Source: Alloprevotella rava (GTDB taxonomy: Bacteria; Bacteroidota; Bacteroidia; Bacteroidales; Bacteroidaceae). Taken from it: DNA of 64,000 bases. The notes beneath the pieces were generated by a model that made no database searches, had not been told where the DNA came from, and was given only the letters and a program-made list of their open reading frames with translations. Below, piece after piece: positions 35,404 to 44,389 of this stretch. The position numbers and the translations under genes are program-made. The stretch's first letter is position 1. Each line of letters opens with the position of its first letter. Where the stretch lies: positions 46,416-110,415 of the forward strand of contig NZ_JACICA010000008.1 in the NCBI RefSeq assembly GCF_014195585.1, read 5' to 3'.

Positions 35404-36651
35404 ATGAATCTTTTTTTAGCCAGTCGTTTCTTTAGAAATAATTCGCAAAAGAAACGGAAGGCATCTGTTCCAGCCATTCATATTGCAACTTTAGGTGTTG
35501 CTTTAGGTTTGGTCGTGATGATTTTGAGTGTATGTGTTGTTCGTGGCTTCAAGTTTGAAATCACAAAGAAACTCACGGGGTTTGCTTCGCATATAGAGGT
35601 CTTGGATATGAATTCTTTTAGTTCTCCAGAAAGCTATCCTATATCTGTTAATTCGCAGTTGATTTCTAAAATTTCTCATCTTCCAAATGTTGAGAAAGTT
35701 CAATATTTCTCTGAGAAAATGGGGATACTCAAGACTGAAAATGATTTCCAAGTAGTAAGTATCAAAGGGCTAGGAGAAAACTATGACACCTCTTTCATTG
35801 CTCAAAGTATCATTTCGGGAAAATTACCTCAAATTAGTGATAATACTCTCTCGAATGATGTCGTCATTTCAAAAATAATGAGTGATGCTCTAAACCTACA
35901 CGTGGGTGACAGAGTTTTTGCTTACTTTTTTGAGAATACTGTGAAGATGCGTCGTTTTAGAGTTGCGGCAATATACCAGACAAATTTGAAGCAGTTTGAC
36001 AAAGCTTTTGTTTTGACAAATCAGGTTTCCGTAAATCAACTGAATGGATGGAAAACAGCCCAAACCAGTTGTTTAGAAATTCGACTGAATAATATGGGAG
36101 CTATGGCTAATGCTACATTCCAAATAAGATCCTTGCTAAAGAATCTTCCTGATAATCAAGCAGAGTCTTATTATGTGCTACCTTTGACTGAAAATCCACG
36201 AACAGCTAGCGTACTGAACTGGTTGGGACTTTTGGATATGAATATCTGGGTTATCTTAATCCTTGTAGCTCTTGTTGCAGCTTTCTCAATGATTAGTGGA
36301 CTTTTGATATTGATTTTAGAGCGGACCAATACAATTGGTGTGTTGAAAGCTATGGGGGCAACTAATGCTCGAGTTCGGCATATCTTTTTGTTGTATGCTT
36401 TAATGATAGTAGGGCGTGGCCTTCTTATTGGTAATGCAGTGGCACTAATTTTAGTTTGGATTCAATCTCAGTTTGGAATAATTAAGTTGGATCCCGCAAC
36501 ATACTATGTATCCACAGTTCCTGTAGATGTAAATATTTGGATAATACTATTGCTAAATGTTGCAACCTTATTGATAACATTGTTGGCTATGTTAGGTCCA
36601 AGTTTTATGATAAGTAGAATTCAGCCTGCCAAGGCTATTCGAACAGAATAA
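35404..36651 (+). CDS. LolC/LolE-like FtsX-domain permease
   Basis: 415 residues with the lipoprotein-releasing permease layout: an N-terminal segment FLASRFFRNNSQKKRKASVPAIHIATLGVALG leading into helix 1 (split here as about 2-33), a periplasmic domain (about 50-265), and three C-terminal helices starting NIWVILILVALVAAFSMISG and ending ISRIQPAKAIRTE. LolC/E extract lipoproteins from the inner membrane for LolA. The matching LolD ATPase is not adjacent. It ends in a strong terminator. Confidence 0.9.
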   Translation: MNLFLASRFFRNNSQKKRKASVPAIHIATLGVALGLVVMILSVCVVRGFKFEITKKLTGFASHIEVLDMNSFSSPESYPISVNSQLISKISHLPNVEKVQYFSEKMGILKTENDFQVVSIKGLGENYDTSFIAQSIISGKLPQISDNTLSNDVVISKIMSDALNLHVGDRVFAYFFENTVKMRRFRVAAIYQTNLKQFDKAFVLTNQVSVNQLNGWKTAQTSCLEIRLNNMGAMANATFQIRSLLKNLPDNQAESYYVLPLTENPRTASVLNWLGLLDMNIWVILILVALVAAFSMISGLLILILERTNTIGVLKAMGATNARVRHIFLLYALMIVGRGLLIGNAVALILVWIQSQFGIIKLDPATYYVSTVPVDVNIWIILLLNVATLLITLLAMLGPSFMISRIQPAKAIRTE

Positions 36652-36656
36652 AGCAT

Positions 36657-36688
36657 AAAGTCCATATCACAATGAGGATATGGACTTT
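36657..36688 (+). terminator. Terminator after the LolE-like gene
   Basis: AAAGTCCATATC/GATATGGACTTT perfect 12-bp stem, 8-base loop, then ATTATTTGTTT. Confidence 0.85.
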
Positions 36689-37151
36689 ATTATTTGTTTC
36701 TAGCAAATATTTATCCTAGACTTTAGAGATGAATAAACCTTTATAGTTATTTCCTATAAGTTAGTTTGTGAATACTCTTATAGCGTTTGGAAATATCCTT
36801 ATTGTGTCAGCTGAAGCAATAAAGCTGTCAGTTGATAGTCTTATTGTGTTGTTTCCTTTTAATTCTGAGGGTAAGTAGATAGGAGAGGGGAGGATTTGAA
36901 AAAATTAAAGGTGTATTTGTTATTTTAGACTCAATACAATAAAGATTTAAACTAAATAGCCCCTTTTGTTGATTCTAATAATTGTGCGGAATGTTTTTTG
37001 AAGAAAAAACATATACATAATGTTCGAAAATGCTGAGTATTATGTTCTGATTTAAGATCTTGCTAATGTCCTTTCGAGTGGCTGTTTTATGGAATTTCAG
37101 TCTGTTCAAAACTATCATTTAGATACATTTGTGCCCCTTCTGTATAAATAT
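36689..37151. other. Long AT-rich intergenic region
   Basis: About 460 bases without a gene of any length on either strand that I would defend. It holds the palindromic element at 36797-36846 and one stray TAnnTTTG match (TACATTTG at 37124) without a -33 partner. The rest, including a run near 36890-37080, shows no clear structure. Confidence 0.6.
36797..36846. repeat. Intergenic palindromic element, copy B
   Basis: A half unit (CCTTATTG-TG-TCAGCTGA, 36797-36814) precedes a full 30-base unit at 36817-36846 with arms CAATAA/TTATTG and core GTCAGTTGAT. A TATAGCG and an ATATCC motif flank both this copy and copy A, in mirrored order, so the repeated area is longer than the palindrome. Confidence 0.7.
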
Positions 37152-37182
37152 TTTGCTTTATGAAATGAAATTCATAATTTTG
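37152..37182 (+). promoter_or_regulatory. Promoter of the M6 protease gene
   Basis: TTTG (37152-37155), 19 bases, TAATTTTG (37175-37182): exact consensus. ATG 37224 follows after a leader of roughly 38 bases. Confidence 0.75.
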
Positions 37183-37223
37183 GCATCAGTAAGTCTTTTG
37201 AAAATGTTAATAGTAGAATAAAA

Positions 37224-39017
37224 ATGAATAAGTTTTTTTGTCTTTTTATTGTCTCTTTTCTTTTTGCAATAACATCTTTGGCCGATACTCCTGCTCGCCC
37301 TGCATTTTTGTATCAACAAGCGGATGGCAGTGAGATTTCAGTTACATCGATATCTAAGGAGTCTTTTATTTATTATCTTACCCAGGATGCTAAAGTCTTG
37401 TTTTATAATTCGCAAAACAATAGTCTTTGCTATGCCATCTCTTCAGAAGATGGCTTTAAGTCGTCTCTCGTTGTGGCTCATTCAGTAAACAATCGAAATG
37501 AGGAGGAAACGCAATTTGTGACGAAATCTGCACTGAGTGAAGAGGTTTTGTCAAATCAATTTGTACCAAAGAGAATAGGGAAGAAATCATTTGCCACTAT
37601 AAACTCTAATGGCTTAGGAACTTATGGCGTTTCAGGGAAAGGCTCGGTTAAAAGCATTGGCTCTCCGAAGATACCTATAATTATGGTGGAGTTTTCGGAT
37701 ACAAAATTCCAACCAACAACAACAAAAGAAAAGCTTACTCGCTTCTTTAATGAGTCTGGGTATAAAGATGAAAAGTATTGTAAAGGCAGCGTTCGTGACT
37801 ATTTCATTTCTCAGAGTAATGGTCTTTTTTCTCCGAATTATGTGATTGTAGCAAAAGTAGAAGTTAGCTCCGGCTATGCTCATTATGGGGCCGATGAAAA
37901 TGGGCGTCGAGATGTAAGATGTTTAGAGCTTGTTCAAGAAGCTTTGACAAAGGCTGATGCAGCAGGTGTTGATTTTTCTCAGTTTCTTGTTGATGGGAAA
38001 ATTCCAATGGTTGGAATTTATTTTGCAGGAATGGGAGAACATAATACAGAACGCATAAGTGGTTACCAAAATTATCTTTGGCCGCACTTTCGGACTCTTG
38101 ACACTCAGGATATAAAGGTAAAAGGATATAAGGTGGCTTCTTATTACGTGGGTAATGAAACAAATCCACAGTATGTTTCTAAGGTCTATTCTGGTAAGCA
38201 AGTTTTTGCAGGAATGGGCATTATGGTGCATGAATTTGGGCATGCTCTTGGTTTACCCGACTTTTACAATACTCGAGGAAAAGTTGTTGATGAGAAAGGT
38301 GATACCATTAAGAATATGGATTATTGGAGCGTGATGGATTATGGACAATATGCGTATAATGGCTATAGGCCTATTGGTTACAATGCCTATGAGCGTTCTG
38401 TATTGGGATGGCAACGCGTTGTGGATCTTAAAGATTCTCTTCAGTACAAACTTTATAGTTTTGCAAACGAATCTGTTGATAGCGTTTCATGTTATCGTAT
38501 TGTAAATCCTGCTAATGACAAGGAATATTTCTTATTGGAGAATCGTCAAGTAGACACCTGGTATCCTTCTTTTATGGGAACAGGGTTGCTGATCACACAT
38601 GTTGATTATAATCAGTCTGCGTGGGTGGCTAATATCTTGAATAATATCACAGATCATCCGCGTTTCACTTATGTTCCAGCTGATGGTAATAAGGCAGGGA
38701 TTTATCTTGCATCTTGGGCTGGCTATCAAAATGATCTTTTTCCAGGAACTACAAACTCGTCTGAGTTCTCTGATGATAATCTGCTGTATTCTCGTTGGGC
38801 ATCTGCTTATATAGGAAGATTTAAAACTCATTTATATAATATTGTAGTAAATAATGGTGTTGTGAGTTTCGACTATGGAAAAGTTCAGACAGGGCTTGGC
38901 TCTAGTGAGCAATTCCAAGCGAATTCAGAGGGAGTATATGACCTCCAAGGTCGCAAAGTTCAGCGTCCAGCTCATGGCTTATATATTCAGAATGGACGGA
39001 AAGTGTATATTAAGTAG
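37224..39017 (+). CDS. Secreted M6-family metalloprotease
   Basis: 597 residues: signal peptide (FCLFIVSFLFAITSLA), propeptide region, then an M6 (immune inhibitor A-like) catalytic domain from about 145 (SPKIPIIMVEFSDTKF), zinc motif HEFGHALGLPD with ligands His336, His340 and Asp346 region, and a Met-turn-like WSVMDYG downstream. The last residues, VYDLQGRKVQRPAHGLYI-QNGRKVYIK, are the short C-terminal tail common in exported Bacteroidales proteins and reminiscent of type A T9SS signals. With sov in the same window it is a plausible T9SS cargo, by inference. Single gene with own promoter and terminator. Confidence 0.93.
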   Translation: MNKFFCLFIVSFLFAITSLADTPARPAFLYQQADGSEISVTSISKESFIYYLTQDAKVLFYNSQNNSLCYAISSEDGFKSSLVVAHSVNNRNEEETQFVTKSALSEEVLSNQFVPKRIGKKSFATINSNGLGTYGVSGKGSVKSIGSPKIPIIMVEFSDTKFQPTTTKEKLTRFFNESGYKDEKYCKGSVRDYFISQSNGLFSPNYVIVAKVEVSSGYAHYGADENGRRDVRCLELVQEALTKADAAGVDFSQFLVDGKIPMVGIYFAGMGEHNTERISGYQNYLWPHFRTLDTQDIKVKGYKVASYYVGNETNPQYVSKVYSGKQVFAGMGIMVHEFGHALGLPDFYNTRGKVVDEKGDTIKNMDYWSVMDYGQYAYNGYRPIGYNAYERSVLGWQRVVDLKDSLQYKLYSFANESVDSVSCYRIVNPANDKEYFLLENRQVDTWYPSFMGTGLLITHVDYNQSAWVANILNNITDHPRFTYVPADGNKAGIYLASWAGYQNDLFPGTTNSSEFSDDNLLYSRWASAYIGRFKTHLYNIVVNNGVVSFDYGKVQTGLGSSEQFQANSEGVYDLQGRKVQRPAHGLYIQNGRKVYIK

Positions 39018-39046
39018 ACAGATATAGAGAATATATAACATAATCT

Positions 39047-39086
39047 ACTAGGCAATTAGATTTTAGTTTGAATCTGATTGCCTAGT
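39047..39086 (+). terminator. Terminator after the M6 protease
   Basis: ACTAGGCAATTAGATT/AATCTGATTGCCTAGT, 16 positions with one mismatch, 8-base loop, followed by TTGTATG. Confidence 0.75.
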
Positions 39087-39211
39087 TTGTATGTAGAAAC
39101 TGTGTGTTATGGAGAGTTTAGAAAAAATATATTTATTAGTTGGTATACGCTTTTGATGGAAACAAATTCTAGATGGAATGCAGAAAATATGCTGATTTAT
39201 GGAAGCTAAAT

Positions 39212-39242
39212 TTTGTACTTTTGTGCATTTGACCTAATTTTG
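39212..39242 (+). promoter_or_regulatory. Promoter of thrS
   Basis: TTTG (39212-39215), 19 bases, TAATTTTG (39235-39242): exact consensus. The predicted transcription start is about 39246-39249. Confidence 0.75.
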
Positions 39243-39247
39243 CAGAA

Positions 39248-39265
39248 ATGAATAAAAATGCGTAA
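39248..39265 (+). CDS. Five-codon leader ORF (MNKNA) at thrS
   Basis: ATG AAT AAA AAT GCG TAA begins at or within two bases of the predicted transcript start and stops one base before the ATG at 39267 that opens the conserved thrS N-terminus. Its stop overlaps the reading frame from ATG 39258. Whether it is translated is unknown; it contains no Thr codon. Confidence 0.3.
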   Translation: MNKNA

Positions 39266-41216
39266 TATGATTAAGATTACTTTTCCGGATGGTTCTATCC
39301 GTGAATATGAAAGTGGCGTAACGGGACTTCAGATTGCCGAAAGCATTTCTCCCGCATTAGCACGCGATGTTGTTAGTTGCAGTGTGAATGGAGAAACTGT
39401 TGAATTGAATCGTCCAATCTTGAAGAATGCTACGATTGCGCTTTATAAGTTTAGCGACGAAGAGGGAAAATATACTTTTTGGCATACATCAGCCCACTTG
39501 TTGGCAGAAGCTTTGCAGGAATTATATCCTGGTATTCAGTTTGGTTTTGGTCCTGCTGTAGAAAATGGTTTCTTCTATGACGTAATGCCTGCAGACGGAC
39601 AGACAATTTCTGAAAATGATTTCAGCAAGATTGAAGCTAAGATGTTGGAATTGGCGAAGAAGAATGAGCCTGTTGTGCGTAAAGAAGTGTCCAAGGAAAA
39701 CGCATTGACAGAGTTTAAGGCTGATGGCCAAGTTTATAAATGTGAACACATTGATCAAGACTTGGAGGATGGAACTATTACAACTTATACTCAAGGTAAG
39801 TTTACAGATCTTTGTCGTGGTCCACACCTTGTATCAACAGGCTTAATTAAAGCTGTTAAGATAATGAGCGTTGCTGGTGCTTTTTGGCGTGGTGATGCGA
39901 AACGCGAGCAGATGATTCGTATTTATGGTATCACTTTCCCCAAGAAAAAGATGCTTGAAGAGTATCTAACTCTTTTGGAAGAGGCAAAAAAGCGTGACCA
40001 TAGAAAGATTGGTAAAGAGATGGAACTCTTCATGTTCTCTGAGCGCGTAGGAAAAGGTTTACCTATTTGGTTGCCGAAAGGTACCCAGCTGCGTTTGGGC
40101 TTGCAAGAAATGTTACGAGGCCTATTGAAACCATACGACTATCAAGAAGTAATAACTCCAGGTATTGGCGGAAAGAATCTCTATGTTACTTCTGGTCACT
40201 ATGATCATTATGGGAAAGATGCTTTCCAACCCATTCATACTCCAGAAGAAGATGAGGAATATATGCTTAAGCCGATGAACTGTCCTCATCATTGCGAAAT
40301 CTATTCTCGCAAGCCACGTTCCTATAAAGATCTGCCTCTTCGCGTTGCAGAGTTTGGTACCGTATTTCGTTATGAGAAGAGCGGTGAGCTCCATGGCCTA
40401 ACGCGTGTGCGTACTTTTACTCAAGATGATGCTCACATCTTTGTGCGTCCTGATCAGGTAAAGGCAGAGTTTAAAGCAGTCATTGATATAATCTTGAAGG
40501 TCTTCAAAACATTCAATTTTGAAAATTATGAAGCTCAGATTTCGCTGCGTGATCCAAAAGATACAGAGAAGTATATTGGTTCTGATGAAATTTGGGAAGA
40601 AAGTGAGAATGCCATTCGAGAAGCTTGTCAGGAAATGGGCCTTAATGCGCATGAAGAAATAGGTGAGGCTGCTTTCTATGGACCTAAGCTTGACTTTATG
40701 GTGAAAGATGCCTTAGGACGTCGTTGGCAGTTGGGTACAATCCAAGTTGACTATAATCTTCCTGAGCGTTTTGAACTAGAGTATACAGGTGAGGATAATA
40801 AAAAGCATCGTCCTGTGATGATCCACCGTGCTCCGTTTGGTTCTTTAGAGCGTTTCGTTGCTGTTCTTATAGAACATACAGCAGGCAAGTTTCCTCTGTG
40901 GTTAACTCCTGAGCAATGTGTGGTTCTCCCTATTTCGGATAAGTTCAATGGCTATGCTGAGAATGTGCGTCATGAGTTGCAGATTTTAGGTATTCGTTGT
41001 GAAACTGATTCTCGTAGCGAAAAAATTGGTAGAAAGATTCGTGATAATGAAATGAAGCATACCCCGTACTTGTTGATTGTTGGTGAGAAGGAGGCTGCTG
41101 AAGGAAAAGTCAGTGTGCGCCGCCAAGGAGAAGGTGACAAGGGAGTTATGTCTATTTCAGAATTTGGTCAGTTTATTCTTGCAGAGGTAGCCAAAGAAAA
41201 GGCGAATCTGTTATAA
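39258..41216 (+). CDS. thrS: Threonine-tRNA ligase
   Basis: Class II synthetase charging tRNA-Thr. 652 residues from ATG 39258, or 649 from ATG 39267, where the conserved [10 protein letters not shown] starts; I favour 39267. Order: TGS domain (1-65), editing domain (about 70-230, [17 protein letters not shown] and the Cys-containing FTDLCRGPH), catalytic core (about 250-540, [13 protein letters not shown] with a zinc Cys, [39 protein letters not shown]), anticodon-binding domain (about 545-640). All typical. It has its own promoter and a strong terminator. Confidence 0.98.
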   Translation: MRNMIKITFPDGSIREYESGVTGLQIAESISPALARDVVSCSVNGETVELNRPILKNATIALYKFSDEEGKYTFWHTSAHLLAEALQELYPGIQFGFGPAVENGFFYDVMPADGQTISENDFSKIEAKMLELAKKNEPVVRKEVSKENALTEFKADGQVYKCEHIDQDLEDGTITTYTQGKFTDLCRGPHLVSTGLIKAVKIMSVAGAFWRGDAKREQMIRIYGITFPKKKMLEEYLTLLEEAKKRDHRKIGKEMELFMFSERVGKGLPIWLPKGTQLRLGLQEMLRGLLKPYDYQEVITPGIGGKNLYVTSGHYDHYGKDAFQPIHTPEEDEEYMLKPMNCPHHCEIYSRKPRSYKDLPLRVAEFGTVFRYEKSGELHGLTRVRTFTQDDAHIFVRPDQVKAEFKAVIDIILKVFKTFNFENYEAQISLRDPKDTEKYIGSDEIWEESENAIREACQEMGLNAHEEIGEAAFYGPKLDFMVKDALGRRWQLGTIQVDYNLPERFELEYTGEDNKKHRPVMIHRAPFGSLERFVAVLIEHTAGKFPLWLTPEQCVVLPISDKFNGYAENVRHELQILGIRCETDSRSEKIGRKIRDNEMKHTPYLLIVGEKEAAEGKVSVRRQGEGDKGVMSISEFGQFILAEVAKEKANLL

Positions 41217-41250
41217 GTATCTATCCGCTGAGCAGAAATAGCTATATACG

Positions 41251-41303
41251 AGAAGGATAAAGCAAAAATTCAAAGAAATGCTTTGTCCTTCTCTTTTTCT
41301 TTC
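41251..41303 (+). terminator. Terminator of thrS
   Basis: AGAAGGATAAAGC/GCTTTGTCCTTCT, 13 bp with one G-U pair, 16-base loop, then CTTTTTCTTT. The right arm contains the TTTG of the infC promoter. Confidence 0.85.
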
Positions 41304-41312
41304 ATAAATTTG
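41282..41312 (+). promoter_or_regulatory. Promoter of infC-rpmI-rplT
   Basis: TTTG (41282-41285), 19 bases, TAAATTTG (41305-41312): exact consensus, overlapping the thrS terminator. The leader to infC is about 50 bases. Confidence 0.75.
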
Positions 41313-41368
41313 CAACCGCTTTTGGGAAATAGTACCCTGAGTTCAATATTAACATCAATATTAGTAAA

Positions 41369-42007
41369 TTGAAGAACGACAAGAATAAGTTGCAGTACCG
41401 CATTAACAGACAGATTAGAGTCCCTGAGGTACGCATTGTTGGTGATGAGGTGGATAGTCAGGTTATCTCAACTCGTCAAGCGTTGCAACTTGCGGAGCAA
41501 AAAGGTTTAGATTTAGTTGAAATTTCGCCCAATGCTGCGCCTCCAGTATGCCGTATTATTGATTATAGCAAGTTCCTTTATCAGCAAAAGAAGCACCAAA
41601 AGGAATTAAAAGCTAAGCAGGTGCGGATGGAAGTGAAAGAGATTCGATTCGGTCCACAAACGGATGATCACGATTACAACTTTAAGTTGAAGCATGCTAA
41701 AGGCTTTCTTGAAGAAGGTAACAAGGTTAAAGCTTATGTGTTCTTTCGTGGACGTTCCATCTTGTTTAAAGAGCAAGGAGAAGTTCTTCTTCTTCGATTT
41801 GCCAATGACTTGGAAGAATTTGGGAAGGTAGAACAAATGCCTGTTTTGGAAGGGAAAAGAATGACTATTTTTATTTCTCCCAAGAAAACGCTAGTTAAAA
41901 AAAGTATAAAGGCTGAAGACTCACTTGATAAGGAGGAACGTAAGGCTCCACAGCAAAAGGCTAAGAAGGAGTATACGGGCCCTAAAATTGAGGGTGAAGA
42001 TTTCTAA
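41369..42007 (+). CDS. infC: Translation initiation factor IF-3 (non-AUG start)
   Basis: IF-3 binds the 30S subunit and proofreads start-codon pairing. The product has the N-terminal domain ([19 protein letters not shown]), linker and C-terminal domain ([31 protein letters not shown]) plus a Lys/Glu-rich tail. No ATG exists in frame before the conserved region: the frame is open from TAG 41330, with TTG at 41369 or ATT at 41360 and 41348 as possible starts. TTG gives 212 residues. In E. coli infC also uses a rare start (AUU), which lets IF-3 repress itself; the same logic may apply here. First gene of the infC-rpmI-rplT operon. Confidence 0.95.
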   Translation: MKNDKNKLQYRINRQIRVPEVRIVGDEVDSQVISTRQALQLAEQKGLDLVEISPNAAPPVCRIIDYSKFLYQQKKHQKELKAKQVRMEVKEIRFGPQTDDHDYNFKLKHAKGFLEEGNKVKAYVFFRGRSILFKEQGEVLLLRFANDLEEFGKVEQMPVLEGKRMTIFISPKKTLVKKSIKAEDSLDKEERKAPQQKAKKEYTGPKIEGEDF

Positions 42008-42081
42008 GTAAAAGAAAGTGCGCGCTGTGTTTGGTATATCACTCAGCCGCCTATTAATTCATACATTTAATATTAAAAGCA

Positions 42082-42279
42082 ATGCCAAAAGTTAAGACTA
42101 ATTCCAGTGCAAAGAAAAGATTTGCTCTTACTGGAACGGGCAAAGTGGTACGCCGTCACGCTTATCACAGTCATATTCTGACAAAGAAGACAAAGAAACA
42201 AAAGCGTAACCTTGTTCATGTAGCAATCGCCGACAAGACGAATGTGAAGCAAGTTCGAGAACTTCTTTGTCTCCGTTAA
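42082..42279 (+). CDS. rpmI: 50S ribosomal protein L35
   Basis: 65 residues, [20 protein letters not shown] onward, highly basic, with [16 protein letters not shown]: the standard L35 pattern and length. It lies 74 bases after infC in the classic IF-3/L35/L20 cluster. Confidence 0.98.
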   Translation: MPKVKTNSSAKKRFALTGTGKVVRRHAYHSHILTKKTKKQKRNLVHVAIADKTNVKQVRELLCLR

Positions 42280-42371
42280 AATTAGTTCATTTAAAAGTTT
42301 AACCGGTTGTTTAGCTCCAAAGACCGATAACGACAGTTATGCGGCGCTAAGCTCCAAAAAGAATTAAAAAA

Positions 42372-42716
42372 ATGCCAAGATCAGTAAATCACGTTGCATC
42401 TAGAGCAAAACGTAAAAGAATTCTGAAACTCACTCGCGGTTACTATGGTGCTCGCAAGAATGTTTGGACTGTAGCCAAGAATACTTGGGAAAAAGGTCTT
42501 ACATACGCCTTCCGTGACCGTCGTTCTAAGAAGCGTAATTTCCGCGCTCTCTGGATTCAGCGAATCAATGCTGCAGCACGTCTTGAGGGACTTTCTTATT
42601 CTCAGTTGATGGGAAATCTTCACAAGGCTGGTATCGAAATTAATCGCAAAGTTTTAGCTGACCTTGCAGTTAATAATCCTGCTGCTTTCAACGCAATTGT
42701 TGCTAAAGTAAAGTAA
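42372..42716 (+). CDS. rplT: 50S ribosomal protein L20
   Basis: 114 residues starting [20 protein letters not shown], with [20 protein letters not shown] and the C-terminal [20 protein letters not shown]: full-length L20, an early 23S-binding assembly protein and, in other bacteria, a translational repressor of its own operon. The 92-base gap before it contains a direct repeat of TAGCTCCAAA/TAAGCTCCAAA types (about 42312-42322 and 42347-42360) that may take part in structure. A perfect terminator follows. Confidence 0.98.
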   Translation: MPRSVNHVASRAKRKRILKLTRGYYGARKNVWTVAKNTWEKGLTYAFRDRRSKKRNFRALWIQRINAAARLEGLSYSQLMGNLHKAGIEINRKVLADLAVNNPAAFNAIVAKVK

Positions 42717-42732
42717 GAATAGCAATAAATAG

Positions 42733-42768
42733 AAAAAGGTACAACCTCTTTTGAGGTTGTACCTTTTT
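42733..42768 (+). terminator. Bidirectional terminator between rplT and mlaF
   Basis: AAAAAGGTACAACCTC/GAGGTTGTACCTTTTT, perfect 16-bp stem with TTTT loop; T-runs on both strands suit the convergent genes. Confidence 0.9.
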
Positions 42769-42800
42769 CTATTTAATCTTCTCTTTAATATATAGTGAAT

Positions 42801-43568
42801 TTATTTGTTTGACTCAGTCATTTCATTACGTACTTTTCTGAAGAGATCAGATGCAAAGACAAAAGAATTTAGACGCTCGTTGTCTGAATTTATAATTTCG
42901 TCCTTAGTTCCTTCCCATTCTTTATGCCCTTTATAAATATATAGGATGTGTTCGCCAATACCCATCACTGAGTTCATATCGTGTGTGTTGATAATTGTCG
43001 TCATGCCACTCTCTTGTGTAATACTATGAATCAATTCATCAATGACCAAAGAGGTTTTTGGATCTAAACCAGAATTTGGTTCATCACAAAATAGATATTT
43101 AGGGTTCATAGCAATTGCGCGTGCAATTGCTACACGTTTCTGCATACCTCCAGAAATTTCCTCTGGATATTTAGCCTTTGAATCTAGCAATTTTACTAGA
43201 TCAAGGCAGTATTCTGCTCGTTTTTTTCGCCGAGCATAATTTTCATCTGAGAACATGTCAAGCGGAAACATTACATTTTCTAAAACGGGCATTGAGTCGA
43301 ATAATGCTGCACTTTGGAAGATCATTCCCATTTCTCGACGAAGTAAAGCACGTTCCTTCTTCTTCATATTTACAAAAGATCGTCCATCATATATGATGTC
43401 TCCCTTTGTAGGGGCAAAGAGGCCTACTGTACACTTTATCAGAACAGTTTTTCCTGAGCCACTTTGTCCGATTATTAAATTGGTTTTACCATTTTCAAAG
43501 GTCGTAGAAATGTCTTTTAATACGTTTTTATCCTCAAATGATTTGTGTAGATGTTGTAGTTCTATCAT
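42801..43568 (-). CDS. mlaF: MlaF-type ABC ATPase
   Basis: 255 residues, ATPase of an MCE/Mla lipid-transport complex of the inner membrane. Walker A IIGQSGSGKTVLIK, Q-loop MGMIFQSAALFDSM, the MlaF-type signature SGGMQKRVAIARA, Walker B YLFCDEPNSGLDP and switch His in NTHDMNSV are all intact. Its start overlaps the end of mlaE by four bases. The MCE-domain subunit (MlaD) is not adjacent; the transcript ends here at the shared terminator. Confidence 0.93.
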   Translation of the reverse strand: MIELQHLHKSFEDKNVLKDISTTFENGKTNLIIGQSGSGKTVLIKCTVGLFAPTKGDIIYDGRSFVNMKKKERALLRREMGMIFQSAALFDSMPVLENVMFPLDMFSDENYARRKKRAEYCLDLVKLLDSKAKYPEEISGGMQKRVAIARAIAMNPKYLFCDEPNSGLDPKTSLVIDELIHSITQESGMTTIINTHDMNSVMGIGEHILYIYKGHKEWEGTKDEIINSDNERLNSFVFASDLFRKVRNEMTESNK

Positions 43569-44311
43569 GACAGAAGTCGCGTTAAGAAGAGATCCGAAAA
43601 AAGAATTAACATACTGCTGGACACTACAGCATTAGTAGAAGCTTTACCTACATCAATAGAACCTCCCTCTACTGTATAGCCGAAGAAAGATGAGACACTT
43701 GAAATAATAAATGCAAAGAACAGAGACTTAATGACTCCCATCCAAAAGAACCAACTTTCAAAGTCGTGTTGTAAACCTGCTGTAAGGTCAGATGCTGTAA
43801 TTACATGACCAATCCAAGCTGTGCAGTAGGCACCTAAAATACCGCTTCCAGTGCTGAAGATTACCAAGAATGGCATCATAGTTAAGAGGCCTATAATCTT
43901 AGGTAATATTAAGTAGTTTGCAGAATTAACGCCCATGATATCGAGTGCATCTATCTGTTGAGTTGTTCTCATTGTACCTAGCTCAGAAGCAATATTGGAA
44001 CCTACTTTCCCCGAGAGGATAAGACACATAATACTACTTGAGAACTCCAGTAGCATAATCTCACGTGTTACATACCCAGATACCCATAACGGCATCCAAG
44101 CACTTTGTATATTCAGTTTGATTTGAATACATATGACCGCACCTATAAAGAATGAGATTAGCAAGACAATGCCAATGGAATCTACTCCGAGTTGAGCCAT
44201 CTCTTTTAGGTATTGTTTTCCGAACATTATCCAATTATCTGGGCGTCCAAATGTTCGTCCCATCAATTCTATGTATCTTCCAAATCGAGTTAGAAATTTT
44301 TGTATGAGCAT
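43565..44311 (-). CDS. mlaE: MlaE-type permease
   Basis: 248 residues, about five hydrophobic segments, MlaE-family landmarks VLLISFFIGAVICIQ, the GxxxASELGTM-like GKVGSNIASELGTMRTTQQID and LDIMGVNSANYLILP. It forms the membrane core through which MCE proteins move phospholipids. An in-frame TACTTTTG promoter-like box is 20 bases upstream (44331-44338). Translation of mlaF is coupled through ATGA overlap. Confidence 0.94.
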   Translation of the reverse strand: MLIQKFLTRFGRYIELMGRTFGRPDNWIMFGKQYLKEMAQLGVDSIGIVLLISFFIGAVICIQIKLNIQSAWMPLWVSGYVTREIMLLEFSSSIMCLILSGKVGSNIASELGTMRTTQQIDALDIMGVNSANYLILPKIIGLLTMMPFLVIFSTGSGILGAYCTAWIGHVITASDLTAGLQHDFESWFFWMGVIKSLFFAFIISSVSSFFGYTVEGGSIDVGKASTNAVVSSSMLILFSDLFLTRLLS

Positions 44312-44389
44312 AATAGGTCAATTATTTTAGCAAAAGTACGAATAAATATATTGTCTTTTGGCTGAATGCAGCCCGAAAGTTTCTGAATA

